DNA from: Gambelia wislizenii
Lineage: Eukaryota > Chordata > Lepidosauria > Squamata > Crotaphytidae
Reading direction: 5' to 3'
DNA: 64,000 nucleotides
Assembly (NCBI GenBank): GCA_030847615.1
Contig: JAUMIR010000015.1
Location: forward strand, 1,133,501 to 1,197,500
This document shows positions 11,601 through 22,450 of this stretch, piece after piece; position 1 is the stretch's first letter, and the number at the start of each line of letters is the position of its first letter. The position numbers and the translations under genes were made by a program. Under the pieces are notes generated by a model. It did no database searches. It saw nothing but the letters and a program-made list of their open reading frames with translations, and was not told the DNA's origin.

Positions 11601-14166
11601 GTCGGAAAGCAGGCCTTCCACATCATGGTCTGTGGAGAGAAATCATGGCCCCATCCTCTTCCTTTTGTGGTGGACCTGAGCACAGAAAAGGACTCAGCAC
11701 CACTTTTTCTTCTGCAGTTCATGATGCTTGGGGAGCCACAGACAGGGACGGGGGGAATCCTCCTGTTTCTGTATCAGGTTTTTGTGCGATTTCTGCTCCC
11801 TTTGCTCTGTGTGTGAAAATTTTAAGCATATCCCCCTCTCTGATGTCCACATTTTGGTGTGCATTTTCCCATTGATTTCATTTTTTAAAAATCTATGTAC
11901 ATTTAGTTGTACTGTACATTTCAAATCCATTAGTCATCAGCGCACTTGCAGAAAGCGTGGGATGAGTCCTTCCTGAATCTTCGTTTGGAAAGAAAAGCCA
12001 GAGAGACATTTCAAATCTAGAAAAAAACACAGGGTAGCTGTGTTGACCTTATAGAAAAATGGTTTTATGTACATCCCCTAGAAACATGGGCATACAGTTC
12101 GACCCCTGTATCCATGGGGGTGAAGTTCCAAGACACCCCATGGATACCTGAAACTGTTGGTAATAGGGAACTCTCATAGAATCATAGAACTGTAGAGTTG
12201 GGAGAGACCCCAAGGGCCATCCAGTCCAACCCCGTTCTGCCATGCAGGAATACACAATCAAAGCATTCTCGACAGATGGTCATCCAGCCTCTGTTTAAAA
12301 ACCTCCAAAGAAGGAGAATCCACCACACTCCAAGACATAGAGTCATAGAACTGTAGAGTTGGAAGGGACCTCCAAGGGCCATCCAGTCCAACCCCATTCT
12401 GCCATGCAGGAAATCACGATCAAAGCATCCCTGACAGATGGCCATCCAGCCTCTGTTTAAAGACCTCCAAAGAAGGAGACCCCACCACACTCCAAGACAT
12501 AGAATCATAGGATGGTAGAGTTGGAAGGGACCTCCAAGGGGCATCTAGTCCAACCCTATTCTGACACGCAGGAATCACAATCAAAGCATCCCCGACAGAG
12601 GGCCATCCAGCCTCTGTTTAAAGACCTCCAAGGAAGGAGACCCCACCACGCTCCGAGGGAGTGTGTTCCACTGCCGAACAGCTCTTACTGTCAAAAAGTT
12701 CCTCCTCATGTTGAGGTGGAATCTCTGTTCCTGGAGCTTGCACCCATTGCTCCGTGTTCCAGTCTCTGGAGCAGCAGAAAACAAGCCTGCTCCATCCTCA
12801 GAGTGACATCCCTTCAAATACTTAAACAGGGCTATCATATCGCCCCTTAACCGTCTTTTGTCCAGGCTAAACATACCCAGCTCCCTAAGTCTCTCCTCAG
12901 AAGGCATCGTTTCCAGGCCTTTCACCATTTTAGTCGCCCTCCTCTGGACACGCTCCAATTGGTCAATATCCTTTTTGAATTGTGGTGCCCAGAACTGGAC
13001 ACAGTATTCTAAGTGAGGTCTGACCAAGGCAGAATAGAGTGGCACTATTACTTCCCTTGATCTAGACACTATACTTCTATTGATACAGCCCAAAATCGCA
13101 TTGGCCTTTTTAGCTGCCGCATCACACTGTTGGCTCATGTTCAACTTGTGGTCTACTAGGACTCCTAGATCCCTTTCGCATGTAGTCTCATTCAGCCAGG
13201 TCTCTCCCATCGTATGTCTATGCATTTCGTTTTTCTGCCCTAAGTGCAGTACCTTATATTTCTCCGTGTCGAATTTCATTTTGTTAGCTTTGGCCCAGCT
13301 CTCTAGTCTATCCAGGTCATTTTGAATTTTGATCCTGTCCTCTAGGGTATTAGCTACTCCTCCCAATTTGGTGTCATCTGCAAATTTGGTAAGTATGCGC
13401 CTAATTCCCTCATCCAAGTCATTAATAAAGGTGTTGAATAGCACTGGGCCCAGGACAGAACCCTGTGGCACCCCACTGGTCACATCTTTATAAGACAAAG
13501 AGGAGCCACTGCTGAGCACCCTTTGGGTTCGGCCGGTCAACCAATTACAAATCCATTTATTTTCAATGAGACAGAAAATGGATGTTGACCATAGAATCAC
13601 ATTGGAGGACCTAGAAATGCCTAGAGAGAACATATGTTTTCAGATGTGGATCAGTGAAACCATGGATACTGAATCCGTGGATACGGGGCTCGACCTGTAC
13701 ATCACGAGCCTCAAAAATGCGAGGGCCTCTGATGAAACACTGGCTGTCAGTTCTCCAACCTCTGGAGCCATGATGCAGATATTTTCAAAGGAAAATAGAA
13801 ACCCAGTGAGTTTATTTTCCAATTTCTTGGAACTGATGACTGGAATGTTTTCTCCATTGTTAACAGATCCCGTTCCAGTGCCGCAAATTCTCCACCGCGG
13901 AGCCACCAACTCTTTTGCTGGGTGCAATGTGACCTTGGAGTGTTGGGTGTCCGAAAAGGCAGGACTCAGCATCTCCTGGAGACTCGGGGATGCTCTCAGG
14001 CCCTTGGAAGAATATTCGGACTGGTATCATCTCTCTTCGGATGGCTGGCGTCTCCACGTGTACATGTGGTCCATCCCATTGGACTCCAATTTCACCTGCC
14101 TGGTTAGCAATCCAGCCAGTCAGAAGAGCACCTCCTTCGACTTGCTCAGTGTCTGCCCCCCTAAAG
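8598..14166 (+). CDS. SLAM-family Ig receptor, copy A (leader + IgV + IgC2; no membrane exon)
   Basis: Spliced gene fragment with exons 8598-8652, 10704-11048 and 13867-14166; all junctions are AG/GT and all are phase 1. Joined, they give 233 codons plus one base: a hydrophobic leader, an IgV domain without cysteines and an IgC2 domain with four cysteines. That pair is the hallmark of SLAM/CD2-family cell-surface receptors, which bind family members on other immune cells. No transmembrane exon lies between 14166 and the leader of copy B at 15975. Three outcomes are open: splicing into copy B (phases fit), read-through of the last donor to a stop at 14202-14204 (a secreted form of about 245 residues), or a non-functional copy. 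The family call is strong; the exact orthologue (Ly9, CD48, CD84 or a lineage-specific member) cannot be decided here. Confidence 0.8.
8797..8935 (-). mobile_element. SINE tail, minus; copy in unit B at 16174-16312
   Basis: ttttatttctatcccgcccc and tgcaacacaatcggggtggc, the reverse of the usual gcgggatagaaataaaa SINE end. The same repeat occurs at 46134 and 47832. Confidence 0.6.
8941..9515 (-). mobile_element. Two head-to-tail CR1 3' ends, minus (unit A)
   Basis: Two partial CR1 copies, 8941-9261 and 9262-9515, each starting with a catagaat tail block and reading into the C-terminal protein region. Same in unit B at 16318-16885. Confidence 0.85.
9540..9770 (-). mobile_element. tRNA-derived SINE, minus; copy in unit B at 16917-17147
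   Basis: Full-length reverse SINE: gccttcaagccatttcagag...caggatttccttggcaaga...ctgaggctgagag...aaggtcacc...ggattcgaaacc (B box). Confidence 0.7.
10704..11048 (+). CDS. Copy A exon 2, IgV domain
   Basis: 345 nt, phase 1 at both ends, acceptor after TTTTTAAAG and donor TATG|gtaagt. It encodes an N-terminal IgV domain with a G-G-S-V-L-L-P strand B, an I-E-W core tryptophan, the R-L-E-L/L-R-I-R-N-L strands and a D-G-G-V-Y version of the usual D-x-G-x-Y motif. There is no cysteine, as is typical of SLAM-family V domains, which lack the canonical disulfide. One N-glycosylation site (N-I-S) is visible. It differs from the copy B exon at 12 positions, 11 of them amino-acid changing. Confidence 0.85.
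11481..11578 (-). mobile_element. CR1 3' tail, minus; copy in unit B at 18849-18948
   Basis: catagaatcatagaatcat then gttggaagagaccccgaggg, with nothing upstream of the tail region. Confidence 0.8.
11928..12005 (+). mobile_element. RTE LINE 3' tail, 78 bp, with 12-bp target duplication; copy in unit B
   Basis: Only the last 78 bp of the RTE tail, flanked by acatttcaaatc at 11916-11927 and 12006-12017. A real 5'-truncated insertion, shared by unit B at about 19284-19361, so older than the duplication. Confidence 0.8.
12092..13702. mobile_element. Tigger-like MITE split by CR1 array (unit A); copy in unit B at 19448-21220
   Basis: Left MITE half about 12092-12172 (cgacccctgtatccatgggg), right half about 13568-13702 (gatactgaatccgtggatac), with a minus-strand CR1 between them. 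Confidence 0.7.
12174..13562 (-). mobile_element. CR1 LINE with tandem 3' ends (unit A)
   Basis: Encodes the RT palm-to-C-terminus ([43 protein letters not shown]) in one open frame down to 12581, followed on the minus strand by two further 3'-end copies (12333-12499, 12174-12332). 5' truncated. Confidence 0.9.
13867..14166 (+). CDS. Copy A exon 3, IgC2 domain
   Basis: 300 nt, phase 1 at both ends, acceptor TTAACAG, donor AAAG|gtgagt. It encodes an IgC2 domain with four cysteines ([13 protein letters not shown] and S-V-C near the end), matching the two-disulfide C2 domain of SLAM-family receptors. N-glycosylation sites N-V-T and N-F-T are visible. The exon is identical to that of copy B except for one base (Pro to Leu near the end). 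Confidence 0.85.
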
Positions 14167-14449
14167 GTGAGTCATTCTGTGTCCTCCATCCCCTTTCCTT
14201 GTAACACAGGTGTCGTTTCCTGAATACACAACACAGAAGTGGGGAAACTTTCTTTTCCCCATTAGAAGTGCCATTGACCCAGATTAAAAGACCAGTCACC
14301 AATGGGGTCTTTTGGACTGCCCCGTGTGTGCTGTCATCTTCCATTGGTTAGGCAAAATCTGGCAACGTGGAACAACAGCCAGGATATCACTCACACACAC
14401 AAAACACACACACACAACACTTTTCATCCTCTGTCACTGCTTTGGGAGC

Positions 14450-14675
14450 CAGTGTGGTGTTGTGCTTTGAGCATTGGACTAGGGCACGGGGAGAACAGGG
14501 CACAAACCCCCATTCCGTCATGGAAAACCATTGGGTGAACATAGTTCGGTGACACTTTCTCAGCCTCAGAGAGAGATGGAGGCAAAGGGAAACCCCCTTT
14601 GAACAAAACTTGCCAAGAAAACCCCATGATAGGTTTGCCTTAGGGTCGCCATAAAACACACAACAACAATGACTG
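14450..14675 (+). mobile_element. tRNA-derived SINE; copy in unit B at 21970-22197
   Basis: gtgctttgagcattggacta, a diverged B box, cagcctcagagagag, cttgccaagaaaacccc and an acacaacaacaa end. Confidence 0.7.
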
Positions 14676-14897
14676 GTCTCTTCTGGGCGGCCTATCCAGA
14701 TAGTTTTTAAATTATGAGTTTTAAAGTATGAATTAATCATTTTTAATATGTATGGATTTGATATGTTCTTTTAATGGGTGTTGCTTTTTTTAAAAAAAAA
14801 TGGTGGTATGTGTTCGTAATGGATGTTAAGTGTCCAGACTATGATATCTTTTAATCTCTTGTTTTTCCATGCCTGAAAGCGAGAAGTGGGTAAGTAA

Positions 14898-14934
<37 letters not shown>
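14676..14934 (+). mobile_element. SINE-like tail and ATT microsatellite
   Basis: ggtctcttctgggcggcc...gagaagtgggtaagtaat followed by ATT repeats (14900-14932). The same block lies at 22198-22446 and, diverged, at 39946-40190. Confidence 0.5.
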
Positions 14935-15510
14935 CTCTCTCTCTGGCTTTTCTTCGCAAACGAAGATTCAGGAAGGACTCATCCCGCGCTTTCTGCAAGC
15001 GCACTGATGACTAAAAAGGCCAATCCGAGATAAACAAGTCCGGTTGCAGAAAGCACAGCAGAAGGTCCCCTTGGGTGATGTTTCCGGGCTGTGATTCTTT
15101 CTGCATTATCGTTTCTCTTCAAGATTTGTTCGGTGTGAGTTCTCAAATAAGGTTGCCGCATTGTGGATAGTGCATCTCCATGCCTCCCGATGTGAGGCCA
15201 GGGCGGACCATTGTTGGTGATCAATTTGGCCGAGCCTGAGATGTTGTTTCAGGGAGTCCTTGTATCGCTTTTTTGGAGCGCCCCTCTTACGCTGACCCGT
15301 GGCGAGTTCACCGTAGAGTAGTATTTTGGGGAGGCGATGGTCCTCCATCCTAGAAACGTGCCCTGCCCAGCGCAGCTGCATTCTCAATATCATGGCCTCC
15401 ATGCTGGTGATCCCTGCTTGTTCAAGGACAGCAACATTCGTCACATACTCAGTCCAGTGTATATTTAGGATTGTGCGTAGACAGCGCTGATGAAAGCGCC
15501 CGAGGAGGCA
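14935..15510 (-). mobile_element. RTE-type LINE 3' part, cut by the duplication joint
   Basis: Minus-strand C-terminal region and tail of the RTE. It ends abruptly at 15510 where unit B starts. Confidence 0.9.
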
Positions 15511-15974
15511 GTGGAGAGGTTCCTCTTCATGCTTTGCAGAATCCTGCCTGCCTGCCATTTCTGCACTTCTTGTTCTTCGTGCTACCCACAATGTCTCCAT
15601 GATGCTCAAGCGGATGCTGTTGAGAAGTTGTTGGTTTGAGGTCCCGTCTGCCACGACACCTCTGCAAGATGGTATGTGTGTGTGGCCGCCACACCTCTCC
15701 AGCCACCCTTGTTTTGCTGCACCAGAAAGGAAAGAAACAAAGCCTCATGGTGGTAGAAGTTGTGAGAAGGGAAATGATGCTCCTCTCATGAATCAAAGTG
15801 AGAAGGCGGCTGGCCGAGTCGAGGGCCCCATAGAGGAAAGTATTGTGGTTCGAAATGCTGAAAGCAAAGCAGGGCTGTTCAAAGAGTACAGAAGAGACAC
15901 CTAAAGACATCTGGTGGACAAGAGCCTTTCTGCTTCAGCTTGTAAGAAGGGGGTTGAGAAGACGGAGGGAGAGA

Positions 15975-16029
15975 ATGGGTTTCCCCAGCTCTTGGCTTCC
16001 AATCTTGCTCTTACCTCTCCTGTTCCCAG
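15975..16029 (+). CDS. Copy B exon 1, signal peptide
   Basis: Same structure as the copy A leader, 55 nt and phase 1 out, with two substitutions, both amino-acid changing (D to G at residue 2, S to F near the end). Donor CAG|gtgagt is intact. In a four-domain transcript starting at copy A this exon would have to be skipped. Confidence 0.72.
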
Positions 16030-19000
16030 GTGAGTGGTGGGTGGAGGACAACAGGGACGGGGGAGAAGAATTTCAGCTCATTTCATGGTTCATGAGAGAC
16101 CAGAAGCACTGTGAGGAACAGCTGCGGGAGTTGGGAAGGTTTGGCCTGGAGAAGAGAAAAGATATTATATAATAATAATAAAATTTTATTTCTATCCCGC
16201 CCCTCTGCAACACAATCGGGGTGGCTTACAATATAAAAACTCCATAGTTACAGTACCCTAGCCCACCCACCCCTTAAAATAATATTAAATTATAATAATT
16301 ATAATTATTGAGGTGGGATCATAGAATTGTAGAATTGGAAGAGACTCCAAGGGCCATCCAGTCCAACCCCCTTCTGCCATGCAGGAAGACACAACCAAAG
16401 CATTCCTGAAATGCCCTTCTAAATTCTGTTTCAAGACCTCCAAAGATGGAGACTCCACCACACTCCCAGGCAGTGCATTCCACTTCTGAACAGCTCTTAC
16501 CCTCAGGAAGTTCTTCCTAATAATGTTTAGGTGGAATTTCTTTTCTTGTAGTTTGAGTCCATTGCTCCATGTCCTAGTCTCTGGAGCAGCAGAAAATAAG
16601 CTTGCTCTTTCTTCCATATGACATCCTTTCAAATATTTCATAGAATCATAGAATCCTAGAGTTGGAAGAGACCGCCAAGGGCCATCTAGTCCAACCCCAT
16701 TCTGCCATGCAAGAATAAACAATCCAAGCATTCCCGACAGATGGCCGTCTAGCCTCTGTTTAAAAACCTCCAAAGAAGGAGACTCCACCACGCTCCCAGG
16801 CAGCAGTATTTTCCAATTCCAAACAATTCTTACCATCTGGAAGTTCTTCCTAATGTTCAGGCAGAATTTCTTTTCCTGCAGTTTGAATCAGTTGTCAGCT
16901 GTCAGTGAATATGACATTTGTTTGTTGCTGAGTGCCTTCAAGCCATTTCAGAGTTATGGTGATCCTGAGGAAAACCTATCACAGGATTTCCTTGGCAAGA
17001 TTTCTTTTAGGGGGTTTGCCATGGCCTTCCACTGAGGCTGAGAGTGTGTGACCTACCCAAGGTCACCTAGCAGGTTTCCTTGGCCAAGCAGGGATTCGAA
17101 ACCTGTTCTCCCAGAGTCCTAGTTCAATACTCAAACTATGAAACTCTCAAAATAGTTTTTCCCCCCAGCAAGATTTATTATTCAGAATCCAGGTTTTGAA
17201 GAAACTGTAGTTGAGGAAGAGAAGATCCAGATGAACCTAAAACCTCCCAACAATGATTATCATGGCAAAGACAGACTGCTGGGTTTTGTTGTTTCATGAC
17301 ATGGAAACAGCCAGAAAGGAAGCAGAAAAGAGCATCATATCCATGCCAGAGAGGAAGCTCAGGAGGAGAGTGGCTGTGTTTTTAAAAGTGATGGATAAAT
17401 TACCCACGAATTATAACATTATTTTTAAAAACTCGTATCTTAAGCAAAGGAGGTTCAGAGGTAGAATGCCACACCTTATTCCTCCTGGGTTTTCCTCACA
17501 TTGGGAAAACAAAGATAGCAATGGAAGAACCTGATTTTGTTAGTGTTGAAATGTCCTTTTCCCCCACCCACCCCCAGTGGCTCTGTAAAGTTGCTCAGGA
17601 GCAATGCTGCTGTTATTTAAAACTTTGTGGATTAATTTTTGGTTACATTTGTCAAGGAGAAGTCTGCTTGCAAAACACTGGCCAGTTTGGGTCTATGGTA
17701 AGGCATTATGTATTACTTTTTTTATATAGCAATGCATAACCTAGGAGACATCCAGACTTTCCAAGGTTATACTGGTTTAAAATAAGCTAACCTGGGGAGC
17801 TGGTATGAAATGTTTCTGATTGTACCAGGAGCAGGCAGAAAAATATTTGGGGGTAATCAAGATAAAATAAAACCAAAATAAAATTGGAAATAAGAGGGGG
17901 GGGACTGGGATATTCTGGTTTTATTAATCTCTCTGGATGTGCCCTCGGTCTCACATTCACATATTCAGCAGGGCTTTGGGGCAGGAAACTCTCAAGCAGA
18001 AATTTCTATCCTATCTAACATTTTTGGCTTTTCTTTTCTCTCCCCGCACACCCATTTCTACCATTTTTAAAGGTGTCATAAGTGATCCAGTACAGATGCC
18101 TCTCCATCAGGTCAATGGGATGCTGGGGGGATCAGTCTTGCTGCCTGTCAGGAACATTTCCTCATCAGAAAAAGTGGAAAAAATAGAATGGGACTTCCAG
18201 CCGCAAACTGGCACAGGATTGTTCATTGCTGAATTAAGAGATGGGAGATTGGAGCGCCCTTACTCCGAAGACCGGTTTGGGCTGCGGTTGGAACTGGCTG
18301 ACGAGACCACACTGAGGATCCGAAATTTGGAGAAAGAGGATGGTGGAGTCTATAAGGCTCGTGTTAGACTTCATCCAGCAAACTTTCAAGAGCACCCGTT
18401 CCACCTCAAAGTCTATGGTAAGTAAATATTGCATCACAACCTGCTACTCTGTTCCTTACAGGATTTTCCCAACAGACCTCCATGGAGATTCACATCAGGA
18501 TGAGAAAAACTACCTTCTTTTCCTCATGTTTTTATAGCTAGTTTGTGAGATTATTTTTAGTCCTTCCTGCTTGGAAATTTGCACATACTTATTCCAAAAG
18601 GTACACATTTTTGTATGAGTCTTTCTCCATTCACCAAATTATGTTTGCATGCATATTTCCCCACCAGATGTATCCCTATTTACTGGTACAGCCTCATGCC
18701 AAGGCACCATGTCTTTGAGAAATGGATAGATTTCATTAGCCCCCACTCCTGGGAGAAGTGGAATGAATCTTTTCATAAGAAAACACAAAACAGAAATACG
18801 ATCTCTATTTCAATCTCTAAGTGGCTTGCTAATGCTCATATCAGGCTTCATAGAATCATAGAATCATAGAATTGCAGAGTTGGAAGAGACCACGAGGGCC
18901 ATCCAGTCCAACCCCATTCTGCCACGCAGGAAATCTTGATCAAAGCATCAGCAAAGGTCGGAAAGCAGGCCTTCCACATCATGGTCTGTGGAGAGAAATC

Positions 19001-22000
19001 ATGGCCCCATCCTCTTCCTTTTGTGGTGGACCTGAGCACAGAAAAGGACTCAGCACCAGTTTTTCTTCTGCAGTTCTTGATGCTTGGGGAGCCACAGACA
19101 GGGACGGGGGGAATTCTCCTGTTTCTGTATCAGGTTTTTGTGCGATTTCTGCTCCCTTTGCTCTGTGTGTGAAAATTTTAAGCATATCCCCCTCTCTGAT
19201 GTCCACATTTTGGTGTGCATTTTCCCATTGATTTCATTTTTTAAAAATCTATGTACATTTAGTTGTACTGTACATTTCAAATCCATTAGTCATCAGCGCA
19301 CTTGCAGAAAGCGTGGGATGAGTCCTTCCTGAATCTTCGTTTGGAAAGAAAAGCCAGAGAGACATTTCAAATCTAGAAAAAAACACAGGGTAGCTGTGTT
19401 GACCTTATAGAAAAATGGTTTTATGTACATCCCCTAGAAACATGGGCATACAGTTCGACCCCTGTATCCATGGGGGTGAAGTTCCAAGACACCCCATGGA
19501 TACCTGAAACTGTTGGTAATAGGGAACTCTCATAGAATCATAGAACTGTAGAGTTGGGAGAGACCCCAAGGGCCATCCAGTCCAACCCCATTCTGCCATG
19601 CAGGAATACACAATCAAAGCATTCTCGACAGATGGTCATCCAGCCTCTGTTTAAAAACCTCCAAAGAAGGAGACTCCACCACACTCCAAGACATAGAGTC
19701 ATAGAACTGTAGAGTTGGAAGGGACCTCCAAGGGCCATCCAGTCCAACCCCATTCTGCCATGCAGGAATACACAATCAAAGCATTCTCGACAGATGGTCA
19801 TCCAGCCTCTGTTTAAAAACCTCCAAAGAAGGAGAATCCACCACACTCCAAGACATAGAGTCATAGAACTGTAGAGTTGGAAGGGACCTCCAAGGGCCAT
19901 CCAGTCCAACCCCATTCTGCCATGCAGGAAATCACGATCAAAGCATCCCTGACAGATGGCCATCCAGCCTCTGTTTAAAGACCTCCAAAGAAGGAGACCC
20001 CACCACACTCCAAGACATAGAATCATAGGATGGTAGAGTTGGAAGGGACCTCCAAGGGGCATCTAGTCCAACCCTATTCTGGCACGCAGGAATCACGATC
20101 AAAGCATCCCTGACAGAGGGCCATCCAGCCTCTGTTTAAAGACCTCCAAGGAAGGAGACCCCACCACGCTCCGAGGGAGTGCGTTCCACTGCCGAACAGC
20201 TCTGACTGTCAAAAAGTTCCTCCTAATGTTGAGGTGGAATCTCTGTTCCTGGAGCTTGCATCCATTGCTCCGTGTTCCAGTCTCTGGAGCAGCAGAAAAC
20301 AAGCCTGCTCCATCCTCAGTGTGACATCCCTTCAAATACTTAAACAGGGCTATCATATCGCCTCTTAACCGTCTTTTTTCCAGGCTAAACATACCCAGCT
20401 CCCTAAGTCTCTCCTCATAAGGCATGGTTTCCAGACCTTTCACCATTTTAGTCGCCCTCCTCTGGACACGCTCCAATTTGTCCATATCCTTTCTGAATTG
20501 TGGTGCCCAGAACTGGACACAGTATTCTAAGTGAGGTCTGACCAAGGCAGAATAGAGCGGCACTATTACTTCCCTTGATCTGGACACTATACTTCTATTG
20601 ATACAGCCCAAAATTGCATTGGCCTTTTTAGCTGCCGCATCACACTGTTGACTCATGTTCAACCTGAGGTCTACTAGGACTCCTAGATCCCTTTCGCATG
20701 TAGTCTCATTCAGCCAGGTCTCTCCCATCCTATATTTATGCATTTCATTTTTCCGCCCTAAATGCAGTACTTTACATTTCTCCGTATTGAATTTCATTTT
20801 GTTAGCTTTGGCCCAGCTCTCCAGTCTATCCAGGTCATTCTGAATTTTGATCCTGTCCTCTAGGGTATTAGCTACTCCTCCCAATTTGGTGTCATCTGCA
20901 AATTTGATAAGTATGCCCCTAATTCCCTCATCTAAGTCATTGATAAAGACGTTGAACAGCACTGGGCCCAGGACAGAACCCTGTGGCACCCCACTGGTCA
21001 CATCTTTCCTAGACGAAGAGGAGCCACTGCTGAGCACCCTTTGGGTTCGGCCGGTCAACCAATTACAAATCCATTTATTTTCAATGAGACAGAAAATGGA
21101 TGTTGACCATAGAATCACATTGGAGGACCTAGAAATGCCTAGAGAGAACATATGTTTTCAGATGTGGATCAGTGAAACCATGGATACTGAATCCGTGGAT
21201 ACGGGGCTCGACCTGTACATCACGAGCCTCAAAAATGCGAGGGCCTCTGATGAAACACTGGCTGTCAGTTCTCCAACCTCTGGAGCCATGATGTAGATAT
21301 TTTCAAAGGAAAATAGAAACCCAGTGAGTTTATTTTCCAATTTCTTGGAACTGATGACTGGAATGTTTTCTCCATTGTTAACAGATCCCGTTCCAGTGCC
21401 GCAAATTCTCCACCGCGGAGCCACCAACTCTTTTGCTGGGTGCAATGTGACCTTGGAGTGTTGGGTGTCCGAAAAGGCAGGACTCAGCATCTCCTGGAGA
21501 CTCGGGGATGCTCTCAGGCCCTTGGAAGAATATTCGGACTGGTATCATCTCTCTTCGGATGGCTGGCGTCTCCACGTGTACATGTGGTCCATCCCATTGG
21601 ACTCCAATTTCACCTGCCTGGTTAGCAATCCAGCCAGTCAGAAGAGCACCTCCTTCGACTTGCTCAGTGTCTGCCTCCCTAAAGGTGAGTCATTCTGTGT
21701 CCTCCATCCCCTTTCCTTGTAACACAGGTGTCGTTTCCTGAATACGCAACACAGAAGTGGGGAAACTTTCTTTTCCCCATTAGAAGTGCCATTGACCCAG
21801 ATTAAAAGACCAGTCACCAATGGGGTCTTTTGGACCGCCCCGTGTGTGCTGTCATCTTCCATTGGTTAGGCAAAATCTGGCAACGTGGAACAACAGCCAG
21901 GATATCACTCACTCACACACACAAAACACACACACACACCACTTTTCATCCTCTGTCACTGCTTTGGGAGCCAGTGTGGTGTTGTGCTTTGAGCATTGGA

Positions 22001-22419
22001 CTAGGGCACGGGGAGAACAGGGCACAAACCCCCATTCCGTCATGGAAAAACATTGGGTGAACATAGTTCGGTGACACTTTCTCAGCCTCAGAGAGAGATG
22101 GAGGCAAAGGGAAACCCCCTTTGAACAAAACTTGCCAAGAAAACCCCATGATAGGTTTGCCTTAGGGTCGCCATAAAACACACAACAACAATGACTGGTC
22201 TCTTCTGGGCGGCCTATCCAGATAGTTTTTAAATTATGAGTTTTAAAGTATGAATTAATCATTTTTAATATGTATGGATTTGATATGTTCTTTTAATGGG
22301 TGTTGCTTTTTTTAAAAAAAAATGGTGGTATGTGTTCGTAATGGATGTTAAGTGTCCAGACTATGATATCTTTTAATCTCTTGTTTTTCCATGCCTGAAA
22401 GCGAGAAGTGGGTAAGTAA

Positions 22420-22450
<31 letters not shown>

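Larger units (their letters stand above)
8134..15510 (+). repeat. Tandem segmental duplication, unit A
   Basis: About 7.38 kb that recurs as the next unit with the same order of exons, SINEs, CR1s and MITEs. It runs from GTGGAGAGG at 8134 to an RTE LINE fragment cut at 15510. Visible difference from unit B is about 1 percent in non-coding parts; one CR1 tandem array differs by a repeat unit. Confidence 0.9.

Noticed and set aside
12581..13633. 350-residue open frame as a host gene
   Set aside because: It is the CR1 reverse-transcriptase C-terminal half, repeated in many truncated copies in the window.
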